A DNA stretch of 64,000 nt from Cordilura impudica (GCA_963682025.1 OY821518.1:124334800-124398799); one strand, 5' to 3'; numbered from the stretch's first letter, positions 34,390 through 46,511 are shown. Program-made: numbers and translations. The notes: generated by a model not told the origin, from the sequence alone.

Positions 34390-34834
34390 TTTTCTTTTCA
34401 AATGAAATTTATTGAAGAAACTGAGAAGCATATTATAGATCAAACAGAAGCAAAAAAGACTTAGTTTTGTGGAAAATATTTTCAAAAAGCATGAAAAAAA
34501 AATAATTTTTCCAACATTTTGCTTCATAAGCACCACAAAAATTTTCTTAATCAATTTTTTTAAAAATTTTAATTGTTGCACAGGTCTTTAGCAATAATTT
34601 GGCTTTTACAGATTGAAAAAATATCAATTAGTCGACGAGTTATAGCCAAAAAAAACCATATAAACAATATGCTGAAAATCGGCATTTGACTGCAAAGTTC
34701 GAAGGTCGATTAAAAAAAAAATCGAACTAACATAAACAAACGCCGCGATACGGTTCTTCTAATTTAGCCTCTATTTTCACCCCTCACTCTCAGAATCGAC
34801 CTAACTTTTGCTAACCTGAATTTGTTCCACAGTG
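34390..34834 (-). repeat. T2 right terminal inverted repeat
   Basis: Inverted partner of 32648-33088, ending CACAGTG at 34828-34834. It differs by scattered substitutions and by the length of A/T runs. Confidence 0.85.
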
Positions 34835-34899
34835 TTATTATACTTAAATATTTAAACTAACGAATGCAAGACATTTTTTAATATCTTGGTTAATATTAA

Positions 34900-35674
34900 C
34901 AAGTAAGAAAATTATAGTCGGTATAGACCGACTATACGATACCCTATACCATGCGTTTAGAAATCCTATCTCTCAGGCCCAACTAACTGGACATTGAAAA
35001 TAAGCAAAAAACCAAATTTGAGTGGGATTTTTATTAATTTTTTTGGCTGCAGATATGAAAAAGTTCATATCGGATGCTATATCTATAAAGGGACTAGGTC
35101 CAAAAATGGACCGATCCTGATCATGTTTGGTAAAGTCTCTTGTATTTTGCAAAAATATATACAAACAAAATTTGAGCAGAATCAGTGCAATATTTTTGTT
35201 TTTAATAGATTTAAGTGAAGATAGGGAAGCAGCTCTATATGGGGTCAAAGGGATCATTTTTGGACTACTCATTAGTGGATGTAATGAACGCATACAAACC
35301 CAATTTGAGTAAGATATATATGACAATTTGGATCTTATGGCAATTTATGTCGATTTCATATGGGTAATTTGTATGGGGGCTAGGTCTGAACATGGACCGA
35401 TTCTCACCAATTTCAATAGCGTTCATCCCATGGCCGATAAAAGCTTATATACCAAATTTCATCAAAATATATTCATATTTGCGACCTGCAGTTTGATTAC
35501 AAGCTTTACATGGACACACAGACGGACGGACGGACATTGTTAAATCAACTCAGAAAGTGATTCTGATTCGATCGGTATAATTAAAGACGGGTCTAGGTCA
35601 AATATTTTTGGTTGTTACAAACAGCAGCACAAAGTCATTATACCCAAACCACATAGTGGTATAGGGTATAAAAA
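34900..35674 (-). mobile_element. INE-1/Helentron-like element, copy E
   Basis: CAAGTAAGAAAATTATAGTC with the stem-loop at its 3' end (left side), a short (CGGA) tract at 35519-35536 with only three to four units, and the end CCACATAGTGGTATAGGGTA. It is a single copy, not paired. It lies 65 bp downstream of T2. Confidence 0.75.
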
Positions 35675-38600
35675 CAAATTTTAAACGGAAATCTATAACA
35701 TCATAAAACTTCAGATTACAGACTTTATATCGATTTAACAAAAAAAGCATACAAATTTTTTTTATTACTACATTTTTATTCATAGTAGTTAGTTATAATA
35801 ACCAGAAATTTAAAAACGTTTAGTTCCTTATTGTTAATTGATCTGACAATATACCAGATTACATGCGAGAACATGCAAACGAACATACGATAAAAGAACA
35901 AAGATGTGCAGCATCGATCCCACACAAGTGACTGACTCTTATTAAAAACATATTTTGTTACAAAAATGACAAAAATAACCATATAACATATTTACATATT
36001 TTAGAAGCATACAAAAACATAGACATGAAATGATACTGGATAACAAACCAAAACAAGCAAAGTCACACATAACAAATCACAATTTCAATGAGGAGTATAA
36101 ACTAACTTATACTTCAAGGCAAACATGCCACATATTAAAAGTTACAATAAAAAATTAATTGAGTACCTACAGAAGTCTAACATACAAACAAAACAAAAGT
36201 GTTAGAAAGGTCATTTAAAAACACATACACTAAAATATTTTATGTTGGTTTTATATGGATAAAAGCTTTATGCAAAGCTTAATACCTTTGAAAGTGTATG
36301 AGATGGCTGTATGTGTTTGCACTGTATTTGTAGGTGTATAAAATTGTCTCTTTGTCTTTAAGCATAATTGCAAGTAAGGTAGTCAATTTTCTATGTTTTT
36401 CTCCTTATATTGTTTAGTCACATTTCACTTTTCTAGTTTTCTTTTTTACTGACATGTTTTAATGGCATCCAACTTTGATTGCTTTACATGTTAATGAAAC
36501 TCAATTGATGTTTTAATATGTTTGTTTGTATATGTATACTTCGTAAAGCACATCGTAAATTTAATGCAATATTTGATGGCAACAAAAAAAATGTATTTTC
36601 TTAAAAGCTTCAGTACTGACTACATAAATTTGTAGAAGAATTATATATCAAATTGTTTCGCTAACAAACTGTGGGCACAGGATAAAATCATTTTATTCTA
36701 ATTTCAAAATAACGTATAAAAAATGTGTTATTTTGCAAATCCACTATGCGTAATGATATCTCGGTAAAATCATACAATATATTTACTTAAGCACTTCGCA
36801 TTCCGCAAAAACATTCAGAATCACTTTCTGAGTCGATATAGTGATGTCCGTCTGTCCGTCTGTCCGACTGTATGTTGAAATCGCGTTCATTTGCAGACCA
36901 AAACATTCAAGTGGGTAGAATTAGCACAAAATTATTTGCTATTACTTCGAGCAGGTTGGATTTAAATGGGGTAAATAGTGCATCACTGTGCCAAATTATG
37001 CCAAGATATGTAAAAAAATTATTTTAAAAAAATTTTAAATATGTATAAATATAAATTATTATAAACACAAGTCAGTGAGAACTCTGTTTTAATAACTACA
37101 AACAAAATTTGTGAATATATTCCTCAATACCTCTATTTTTTGACCCAAAATCATTAAAAGTATTCTGCCATTCACTAAACAGAACGAATTTAAAAAACGT
37201 ACATTCTTTAAGATGCTGGGGGCTCATTTTATGAGACCAACGGTAAGAAAAAAATTTTTATTTCAAAATGTTTACATTAAGGACCCTTATAAAAATAACT
37301 GCTCATTATTAAAAATATTTAATAATTAAGCTTCAAGTCTTATTATTTTTTCCATGAATATTTCGTATTATGGAAATCCTGTTTTTATAGATCCACGTTT
37401 TCGACCACCGTACTTTGAATTTTGTATTCATCAATGTAAGTGTGAGTGTATGTATCATTGGATGTACTCGTATATGTGTGTTCTATTGCAAAAGTGGTGT
37501 ATGCTTTAATGGTTTGCAATTTTTGTATTGACCAAAGCATAAAAGAACAATGTCCAATAAGAAAAAAATAATCTTAAAAAAAGTACATGTACATCTTGAA
37601 AACTAAGTTTCAATGTACGTGAAACATGTGTACGTCTATTATAAATTCTACGAATAAAAAACATTGTAGTGCAACATTAAGGAATTCGTAAAGCTTTAAG
37701 TACACATGAAAAACATTCTTCTCTTTGCGTACTCTCCATCCCATAAAGAAATTTATTTTTATCTAATTTCTTTTTAAAAAGAAAGCTTGAGCAAAAACTA
37801 AAACTCAATATGCGTTTATGTGTAATTTTAGTTTATCTCCTTGGCCTGACCCATTTGAAATGCTTGAATAGTCATTGAAACTATGAGAATGTACACAGCG
37901 ACTAATAATCCAATAGGAGCACATTAATTGTTGGTATCTTAAAGAAAAACCCAAGCAATTTCTATAATTGGATTAAGCTTATTCAAAAAAATTTGATCTA
38001 CAACAGGACTGACTAATTTACTTTAATCTTTTTTAGAACAAGTTATTCAGAGAGAGTGTTTTATAAAATACTAGTATACTCTGCCGCACTTCAGTATGAC
38101 TCACCGAGACTTATTGACATGTTTTATTTCATAATCTATTTTTCCTACAAATTTGTTTTGTGCAATTAAAATATTTTATTTAATTTATTTTATATTTTTT
38201 CATTTCAATGCTTGCTTTGTTTTTTCATTCGATGCAACAATTATCAAATGTTTCGCCGTTCCTACTCTAAAGCAAGGTATATATAGCTGCCCGTGAGAAG
38301 AACATGGATTTTCCAAAATTAAATCTTTCAGTACAAGTTACTGGCTTTGAGCTAAGAATATCATTTGGCAATTTTTAATTTTAGCGATTTTTGATTTTAG
38401 CGATTTTTTGTTTTGCCCATTTGTTACCTAAAATCCGGTTCGAAGGACCAAATTTTACATCTAAATTGGCAATACTTCAATTTAGACTATAACAAAATCA
38501 ACTTTATCATAGAAAGGGAAATTAATGGAGTGTTACATCTAAATTGGCAATACTTCAATTTAGACATTATACACTGTCACCTTTAATATGTTTATTAAAA

Positions 38601-39689
38601 ATTTGAAACACTTCAGTTGAATGCTTGTAAGACACTCAACTTAATAATTTAGAAACTACTGTCTCTTTCGAGTATTTGTATGATACTAACTTTATTTCCT
38701 AAATTGAATCCTTAACTACTATTCAACAATCTAAAAACTAATATACACTACCTGCAAACACATTTACATCCATTTAACAGATATATATGTGTTTGCCAGA
38801 TGTCATTACTTAATTAGTTATATTTTGAGTGATTTGAGATTATATTACCTATACTTAATTGTGGGATTTTTCCACAACAATATAGAGTTATTTGTGATTA
38901 TTGTAACTACTCGTACGAACTACCATTCTAGTATACTTATCTAATCGTGTTCATATTTGAATATTCTGCCAGGCTTGAGTAGGCGCTGGAGGAGAAAAAT
39001 CTAGCTTAACTAGTCTTATTGTTACGGTAATATTTATACTAAACCAATGCAAATCTATAATATTTATAGGCTAGACGATTTCTTGTGACCGATGTTTTGT
39101 TCTACCGTTTTATCCCGATTTTGACCAAACGTATATTATTTGAAAGGTATTTCTTTTTAGCTGTTCCCCAGATTTACAAATTTTTAGATTTTTTCCTTTT
39201 TTTTTTGAGTAAATTGCATTTAAAGTTCCACTAAGGCATACTTAAAATTATATAATGCTACGTGTGTGCTTATTAAATTTGTTAATGTGTGTGTAATAAA
39301 AATGAGTTTGTTTTTTTGTGTTGATTTTTGAATTGGCTATAATTGATTAGCATACCTTTAGGCTCTTTATTTAATGAAAAAATAAAATTTCCTAGCATTT
39401 GCACTCGAATTTCGAGGGCTGGAATCTGCTAGTATAGTATAAATATACTACTGGTTTGGCCCAGCTTCGCCAGGCTGATTTTCATTAAGAAAATGAAGTA
39501 AGATTTCAGCAGCTTTTACACGTTTCCAAGGTGAACTGCTATCTTACATTGCACCTCTTTTTTTAATTTTTTTTTTTAAACTTTTTTATTTTTTTAAATT
39601 TTTTTTAACTTTTAAATTTTCATCTATTACTAATAATCAGTTGTTTAATATAGAACAGAAAAAAATTTAAAATATTAAATTTAACTGTT
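35675..39689. other. Long stretch with no recognised gene
   Basis: AT-rich. It holds a GTCY-type tract GATGTCCGTCTGTCCGTCTG at about 36843-36862 (remnant of another INE-1-like element), a 33-bp direct repeat at 38455-38487 and 38533-38565, a short (GCGATTTTTGATTTTA)n-like patch at 38385-38425 that recurs at 44710-44860, and a palindromic TCGAATTTCGAG patch near 39405. No coding sequence recognised. Confidence 0.4.
38455..38565 (+). repeat. 33-bp exact direct repeat pair
   Basis: The word starting TTACATCTAAATTGGCAATA and ending TTCAATTTAGAC occurs at 38455-38487 and 38533-38565 without mismatch, period 78 bp. Each copy contains an inverted CTAAATTG / CAATTTAG pair. Confidence 0.75.
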
Positions 39690-39760
39690 ATATGTGAAGG
39701 GATGAAAAAGAAACTACTGAATTTTTTAATCGGTTCGGGTAAGGTGGATCTCCTATACTA

Positions 39761-42128
39761 CAGTAATCCCCGCTTAATTGAACATCCAAAATATCACGAT
39801 TTTTTGTTCAATTAAACGGGTAAATCTAATAAAGAAATCCCGGTTAATTGAATAATTGTTCAATTATAAAATGTCCCCTTTAATTGAAACATTTGTTCAA
39901 TTATAAAAATTTCAAAATATATACATATGCATATGCAAAAAAAAATTATTTCATTTCTCTAATAATCAAAGTAATAATAAGATGATTAGCGGAGCTAATC
40001 GAAATATTGGAAAATATTTATAATAATAAATAAATACATAACAAAGACCTTGAGCTTGATTATTTACCCATTTAAGTATAATTTGAAAGGTCGAAGAAAT
40101 ATAACACATTAACAATAACAAAAATAGGTAATGCATACCTGAACAAAAAAAAAAAAAAACAATAACAATTCATATTGATTTCTTACACATAAAAAGAACA
40201 TTTAAAAAAATATAAAAGTTAATTTTTTTGGTAAAATTCTGTAATTTTGGCTTGGATTTTGCCTTCAACCTTATATCGAACTATGTGAGCGTGCATATGT
40301 TCTAAATCCATCACAAATTTATTTTCAGCCTGGAAGTGCTGCTATAGCATATCTATTCCTTGTAATAGATCTTGAACAGTAATGGTTTTTGATGGAGCAT
40401 CAATATCCTCTTCTTCATCATCTGTTTCCTCTTGTAGAACTTCCTTAACGATTTCTTCATCGGTCAACAATCCATAGCATTGCAGATCATTATCACAGTT
40501 GATAAAATCTCCAAAATCTGCATGAAATCCCTCATCAACAATAAAAACTTCGTCGATTTCTTCAGGAGCGACTAAATTTTCTTCACCGACTAAATTTTCT
40601 TCCTGCCTGGAATACAGAAAATAAAAAACCTTTAATATTGTACATATGTATTTATATGTTAATTTGTTTGTTTTTACCTTTTTAAAACAGTTTGTAATAC
40701 AGCTCGGCTGCACTAACCACCAACTGTGCTTGATTATATGTAAGGCCTTTAATACGTGTATAGACCTTATAAATTCAGCAGCAGTTTTACCGCTTTCAAT
40801 AGCAGCTAATTGCTTCCGCACGATACTCTTTCGATAATACGCTTTGAAACAGTGGATGAGTAATACTTGTGGTGTTTGGTGGAAAAAACTCCACTGCAAT
40901 GTTCGATAATTCATTTATTCTTGTATGCACTGCAGCGTTATCAACAAACAGAATTATAAATTTATTCAATTTGACCACTCTGCATTCAAATTATTAAGAA
41001 TATCTTTCCAAATTTCTTGGGTCATCCACTCTGTTTTATTCCAGTAGTATTTTACTGGGATATGTTTTCTTATAAAACATCTTGGGTTTCGATGCTTACC
41101 CACAACATAAAGCCTTTTAAAATCGCCAGTAGCATTGCATATAAACGGAATAGTTATCATTTCTTTCGAAGATTTTACACCTCTCATATCAGTATCTGGG
41201 CGAGTCAATGTAGAAGACGGCATAGCCTTATAAAACAAACCTGTTTCATCTGCATTGAAAATGTCAGCGGCATCAAATTCTGCGATTTTTTCTTTGACCA
41301 CAACTTTATAGTTTTCGCCTGCTTCAAAGTCGGCAGATTGGCCCTCGCCATGTACTTTACTTACTTTAATTCCCTCACGTTTTTGCCAACACCAAAGCCA
41401 GCCCGCGGAAGGTACAAACGTCTCATTAAACTGACCGCATTTGGTTGAACCATATTTTTAGAGCTGATTCTAGTTTTTCATGTGCTCCAGATCTTATTCG
41501 TTTCGTTGAAAGTTTAAAATTTGTGGATTGTTTAAGGATCTCATTTTTGTTTCTTAAAATTCTGTTGACTGTAACAATCGAACAGCCATACTTCTTACAA
41601 AGTTCATTTTTAGAATGCTCGTTTGCTTTACTTATTAGACTATCCTTTTCTTTGATTGATAACGATTTGTATTTTAATTTTTGGCTCATTGTTTTTCAAT
41701 TAATTTAAACTTTAAAATATTATATTATTATGTATGTATGTATGTACATAATGTGATGCCTGTCAATTAAAAACACGCGAATCTTATTGACGTTAAAAGC
41801 TACTGTGACAAGTGCTGCCCACGCAATATTTGTTTACACTTAAGCATTGCCAGAAATTTATTTTTTTACACTTCAGCATTGCCAGAATTTTTTTTTTAAT
41901 AAAATAACTTTTTTTTTAATAATTGTTCAATAAACCGAAAAAATATCAATGAAATTTTGTTATCGAAACTATTTTTTTAGTTCAATTAACGGGGAAATAC
42001 AATAAAACGGGATTCAATTGAGCAACCAAAGTACTGTATATTTCTTATGGGACGAAACGGTTCCTCAAATTTTGGTCTATTAAAAGGGAAAATCAATTAA
42101 GTGTGATTCAATTAAGCGGGGATTACTG
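39761..42128 (-). mobile_element. Tigger/pogo-type element, complete ends
   Basis: Terminal inverted repeats CAGTAATCCCCGCTTAATTG at 39761 and its inverse CAATTAAGCGGGGATTACTG ending at 42128, each flanked by TA (39759-39760 and 42129-42130). Subterminal repeats of the AATTGTTCAATTA type are frequent inside. At 2368 bp it is normal for the family. It encodes a broken CENP-B-like transposase on the minus strand and is inserted into the T3 gene. Confidence 0.85.
40342..41689 (-). pseudogene. Tigger/pogo transposase (CENP-B-like), frameshifted
   Basis: Starts MSQKLKYKSLSIKEKDSLIS, a CENP-B type N-terminal helix-turn-helix with CKKYGCSIVTVNRILRNK. After a frameshift near 41430 comes the second DNA-binding part FVPSAGWLWCWQKREGI and VHGEGQSADFEAGENY. 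The DDE_1 core follows: FNADETGLFYKAMPSSTL (first Asp), then after a shift near 40975 FIILFVDNAAVH (second Asp) and FFPPNTTSITHPL, where the expected LDQG reads LFQS, so the third acidic residue is lost. An acidic tail (EETDDEEEDIDAP) ends the protein. The element is inactive. Confidence 0.8.
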
Positions 42129-42914
42129 TATTTGTTTTGAATTTATTCCAAAACTTAACAAATTCTTTATGAATCGATTCCCCAGCTTGCTCAGACCAGA
42201 CTACTAAGCCATCGTTATTTATGAGCATTATGGCTTGTTTCAAATGATCTAAAATCGCATGGATTTTAATGGTTTGAGTAACATCTGTACTCTCTAAAGC
42301 ATTGCGGAGCTCGCTGACATTTTTATCAAAATCACTTAAATCTTCTTTTTTTTTCTTTTAATGAAGCGATATAAGGTAGCAATCGAAATGGTCCAACATT
42401 CTCATAAATAATAGGGTCTTGTGGGGCATTCGCTTCTTTTAAAAGTTTACGACATTGATTTCCTTCAAAGGCATCGTCTTGATAATTCTTATGAATTATA
42501 CTTAGCTTTTTGGGCCCCAATAAAGCTTTATCACGACCTACTACTTTAACAATCCCGTTCCAAAAAAGATGGTTCACAAATCCTAGAAGAAGATGGAGCT
42601 CTGGAGGAACACTTTTGTCTATTACATATGTATTATCGAAATCACCATTATTTTCTTCAACAAATAATTGAAAATTAACTGTACTGTGACTTTCTTTGCT
42701 TCTTTTTTATCACAACCTACACGCTGAAAGTGCAAATAACCTTCTTTCAAATTTTTTTACGTTTTAAATTAAAATATTTGTTACTGTCGGTTTCTGTCCA
42801 TTGAACACTAAAATAAATTTGAAATCAGACACAAACTTTCATTAATTTTGTTAAATGAACTAAAGTTTTAAGATTGTCATAAGTCTCTTTAATTTCTGGT
42901 AAAGGGTCATAGTA

Positions 42915-44215
42915 AAGGGTCCGCCAAATAACTTTTTTTTTTTTAAAATGCTATAAAAAAAACTGCTGAATATTATCTCAAATTTCTTTTTTTATTTGAA
43001 AGTACAATCCTTCCGGTTAATAAGGGAAAATAATTTCATTCAAATGGCTGCCTCGGCTGATCATGCAGTAGCCTACATGATCGGTCCAATTTTTAAGCAC
43101 ATTATCGATTGTGTGCAGCTGTATTTCACCAATGGCTTCTCGAATATTGTCCTTTAAAGCGTCAATTGTCTCTGGCTTGTTGGCGTAACACTTATCTTTG
43201 AGGGCACCCCACAAATAATAGTCCAACGGTGTCAAATCGCAGCTCCGAGGTGGCCAAACGACATCAGCTCTGCGGCTGATAATGCGATCTTCAAAAACAG
43301 GGCGCAAAACATCGAGTGTAGCTTCGGCTGTGTGGCACGTAGAGCCATCCTGTTGAAACCAAATGTTGCCAATATCCTCCTCTTCAATTTTTGTGAACAA
43401 AAATTCGTTCAACATGGCCCGATAACGATCGCCATTGACTATAACGGCCACTCCTTGCTCATTTTCGAAGAAAAATGGCCCAATTATTCCTCTGGACCAA
43501 AATCCGCACCAAACAGTGACTCGTTTTGGGTGTATCGGCTTTTCAATGTATGCGTGCGGGTTTTCTGTGGCCCAAATGCGACAATTTTGCTTGTTTACAT
43601 ACCCGCCAAGATCAAAATGAGTTCATCTGAAAAGATGATTTTTTTTGGCAAAATCGACATCTTCTGTAAGTCGATCGCAGGCCCACTTAGCGAAGCGAAA
43701 ACGCAATGGATGGTCAGTTGGCTTCAACTCCTGAACCAATTGGACTTTGTATGGCGTCATACCAAGGTCTTTATGCAAAATTCGTCTCAATGATGGCTCC
43801 GAAATGTTCAATTCTTGAGAACGACGGTGAATTGATGTTGATGGCGCTTCAAGCACACTTTCTGCCACAGCAGCAATATTCTCGGGTGTACGCACTGTTT
43901 TTGGCTTTTCACGCTTTGGTTTATCGATGAGGATGCCAGTTTCTTTCACTTTTTTCACAAGATAACGAACATACGGAGCTGACGGTGGTTCTCTTCTTCC
44001 AAAATCCGTACGCAATTTTCGCACACATTCTGCAACATTTCCATGATTTTCAAAGTAATGTCGCAATATTTCCCAGCGTTGTTCAAGCGTATACACAACC
44101 ATATTCATTCAGCGGAAGGATAAAACTAATTATCTGTCGAATCAGACATGAGCTAAGTGTTACCATTCACGAAATAAGCACTAGTTGAAAAAAAAACGTT
44201 AGATGGCGGACCCTT
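42915..44215 (-). mobile_element. Mariner-family element, 1.3 kb, complete
   Basis: Inverted ends AAGGGTCCGCCAAATAAC at 42915 and GTTAGATGGCGGACCCTT ending at 44215, flanked by TA on both sides (42913-42914, 44216-44217). One minus-strand transposase gene fills most of it. It is inserted in the T3 gene. Both ends and most codons are preserved, so it is one of the youngest insertions here. Confidence 0.9.
43017..44108 (-). pseudogene. Mariner-family transposase, nearly intact with two frameshifts
   Basis: Begins MNMVVYTLEQRWEILRHYF; helix-turn-helix regions NVAECVRKLRTDF and STSIHRRSQELNISEPSLRR; linker MTPYKVQLVQELKP. At an A run near 43640 the frame shifts just before FSDE (first catalytic Asp) and shifts again right after, then continues to 43017: HAYIEKP, VTVWCGFWSRGIIGPFFF, WFQQDGSTCHTAEAT (second Asp), PPRSCDLTPLDYYLWG (third Asp, 36 residues between them) and GSHLNEIIF. 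Only the two indels around 43618-43645 disable it. The long D-to-D spacing sets it apart from DD34D mariners. Confidence 0.9.
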
Positions 44216-44709
44216 TATAATTAATCGATTACTATTTGATTTGCGTTTATTTCCAATATTTCCCCCCGAAGATTATTAGGATACATTTTTACTTTCATAA
44301 TCGTTTGAATCATCTTCTTCTTCTTTAGATATAATAGATAATGAAATTTTTAAAAAATTTTGACCTCCATCTGCCAATAATTTTATTTTATTTTCCAGCA
44401 TTTGCTCCACGTTCGGTTGTTCAAAAATAAAGTCAAGAACTTCACTAGCGTTAGCATAAACAACCGGAATTACACCTTCTTTAGTCTCGAAATAAGAAAA
44501 AGTTTCTTGGTGAATAGTTTCCATTAGAAAATTCTTCCTGCGCAAAAATCTAAAAAAAGTGAATATCTCAAGAAAAGCAGCAGCTAGGATTGCAATTCAG
44601 ACGGCTTTTGAATACGTTTTTCATCACAAACAAATCCCTGCTTTTGGTTTTTGTCGCCATTTTTATGGAATAATAAGTTGCTTCGTGCCCACCGTGCCAA
44701 GGGAAGAAC

Positions 44710-44870
44710 AGTTTTTAATTTTTAGCGATTTTTGATTTTGGCGATTTTTGATTTTAGCGATTTTGGGTTTTGCCCATTTTTGATTTTGAGCATATTTGTT
44801 TTTGGCGATTTTTTTCGTGATTTTCGGTTTTGTCGATTTTTGATTCTGCGGATTTTTGAATTTGATCGAT
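44710..44870. repeat. Degenerate short tandem repeat (GCGATTTTTGATTTT unit)
   Basis: About ten imperfect copies of a 13-16 bp unit GCGATTTTTGATTTT. The same unit, including the TTTTGCCCATTT variant, appears at 38385-38425, so it is part of a dispersed sequence rather than a local expansion only. The resulting minus-strand frame of Lys/Asn-rich repeats is not a gene. Confidence 0.6.
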
Positions 44871-44929
44871 AAATAATGTACTTGTTAAAAGTTTCAAGAC
44901 TGTTACTTTCGAAAGATTTCATTTTTTTT

Positions 44930-45230
44930 GTATGGGAGGTGCCATGCCCATTGTTCCGATACCGCCCCGACTACTCATATTAATAATAGATGATCTCAGA
45001 CAAATTTTTAATGTTGTCTCTGTCATAGTACTCGAGATAAATAATATTGAATTATTATTTTGTATGGAAGGTACCACGACCACTTATCCGATCCCGCCCA
45101 TTTGCGGCATGACTACTAACATAAATAATAAGTGACATCACACAAATTTGCAAAGCTCTCTGTCATAGTATTCAATATATTTGATAATAAAAAATCACTT
45201 TATATGGGAGGTTCCACGCCCACTAAAAAC
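44930..45230. repeat. Three degenerate 130-bp tandem units
   Basis: TTGTATGGGAGGTGCCATGC (44928), TTGTATGGAAGGTACCACGA (45058) and TTATATGGGAGGTTCCACGC (45201) head three similar units, each followed by CTGTCATAGTA-like text near its end. No coding. Confidence 0.55.
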
Positions 45231-46510
45231 ATCATATCCATCATTAAAGACCTTTTGTAAATGTAGGAACTGACATTTTTAAAATCAGATGAGTATTGAC
45301 GGAGATTACCTGCTACAAACAAACAAACACAGATTACCCCTTTATTATATTAGTCAACCCGCATATATCTATAGCCATCCGGTAGTCCGTTACTGTCAGA
45401 TATGACATGTCTATATAGATAGCATGGATTCCGACTGTATCGGATTGAATGCAAAATACAGGTGACAAAGCATCAATCACAGGTATCACAAAAGACCGTG
45501 CTCTTTGTGGGCCCATGTGAAGTGGCTTCTAGGTGGCCGCCTCTTTAAACTAGCTAACAAGACTTAAGTTTGGAGCCTAATATCGGCTTCTTCTGAAAAA
45601 TAAGACTTTTGAAAAAAAAAAAATATTTTGTTGTATTTGTTCTTTGTTTTTGTTGAATGCAGTCTAAATTCGCTGACTGTTATATCTAAAGTACACTGAT
45701 GTATTCTTCATTTCATTTACTTGTTCATTCATTCATTTATTTATTCATTCCTTTATATCTATATTTGCACTCGAGCATACAATTGCCAAAGAACTACTAC
45801 TTTATTGTACCATACATATTCTTGATTATTTGATTGTATGTATTTTTAATAAGTACGTATGTCAATGTATACAATGTATGTATTCTACTTAAACGTGAGT
45901 GTATGTGCATATGTGTATCTTTGATAACGTTGAACATCCGTTAACTCTCCCATGTCATTCGTATTGCTGTCAAACATAAAAGACGTCTTAATATTGAAGA
46001 TTCTTCAATGAGTTAGATAAGAGTAAAAGGTGTATGTGTAACAAGATAATTTTGTGGTTTATTTTATTGGCAATGTTAGAAAATGGTATTATATGAAAAA
46101 CTTTAAAGTCCATCAGTGAAGTAATAATAAACTATTAAAACTGAATATGTCATTATTGAAGTTGTTGTGGTAGGAACTGTAAACGAATTAGAATATGAAA
46201 ATCTTTTAAAAGCACAATTTAGTATTTTATAATCTTACCTTCTATATTATGGAATAACTTTCCAGAAACTTCTTATATAATTCCAATTAAATTTGATGAT
46301 TTTCCATAAATTGTTGGACTTGGTGTCCAAAAAGAGTTTTAGATAGAAAGAAAGTATTTTGTTTTAAACGATCCAACCACAGTATGCTAAATAACCTAAT
46401 TTATGGTACAAACTGCTATCAATTGTTATTCGTCGAAAAGGAAAGTCCAAATGGAATTAATTAACATATTCCATAACACCAATTACTAGTTTATGTATAT
46501 ATCTATCCCC
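45230..46510. other. Non-coding stretch, nothing recognised
   Basis: AT-rich with a GC-richer patch at 45350-45540 whose minus-strand frame (45516-45334) matches no family I know. TTCATTTACTTGTTCATTC-type simple repeats lie near 45710-45760. Confidence 0.35.
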
Positions 46511-46511
46511 A

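Larger units (their letters stand above)
32648..34834 (+). mobile_element. T2: DNA element with 440-bp TIRs and CACTGTG ends
   Basis: Left end CACTGTGGAACAAATTCAGG (32648) and right end CCTGAATTTGTTCCACAGTG (34834) are perfect inverted copies, and the arms stay alignable for about 440 bp (32648-33088 and 34390-34834), e.g. ATTATAGATCAAACAGAA against TTCTGTTTGATCTATAAT. The interior carries one plus-strand gene related to the N-terminal third of the T1 protein. Flanks are AAATA and TTATT, so no clean target duplication is seen. It has no DDE-like core and probably depends on another element. Confidence 0.8.
39690..44640 (-). pseudogene. T3: transposon-encoded protein, split by a Tigger and a mariner
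   Basis: Segments on the minus strand, outermost first: 44640-44216 with FEQPNVEQMLENKIKLLADG and GGQNFLKISLSI; 42914-42131 with DPLPEIKETYDNLKTLVHLT, VPPELHLLLGFVNHLFWNG, GNQCRKLLKEAN, then after a frameshift near 42345 TIKIHAILDHLKQAIML and VVWSEQAGESIHKEFVKFW; and 39760-39690 with GDPPYPNRLKNSVVSFSS. The mariner (42915-44215) and Tigger (39761-42128) each sit at a TA and the coding sense resumes across both. It resembles an uncharacterised family of insect transposon proteins; the DGG, H and SEQxxES motifs suggest a DDE-type fold. Dead copy. Confidence 0.65.

Noticed and set aside
36984..36992. CACTGTGCC as a further transposon terminus
   Set aside because: A single 7-mer match in unrelated sequence; no inverted partner, duplication or coding remnant nearby.
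45334..45516. 60-codon minus-strand frame in a GC-richer patch
   Set aside because: No known domain or motif; too short to support.
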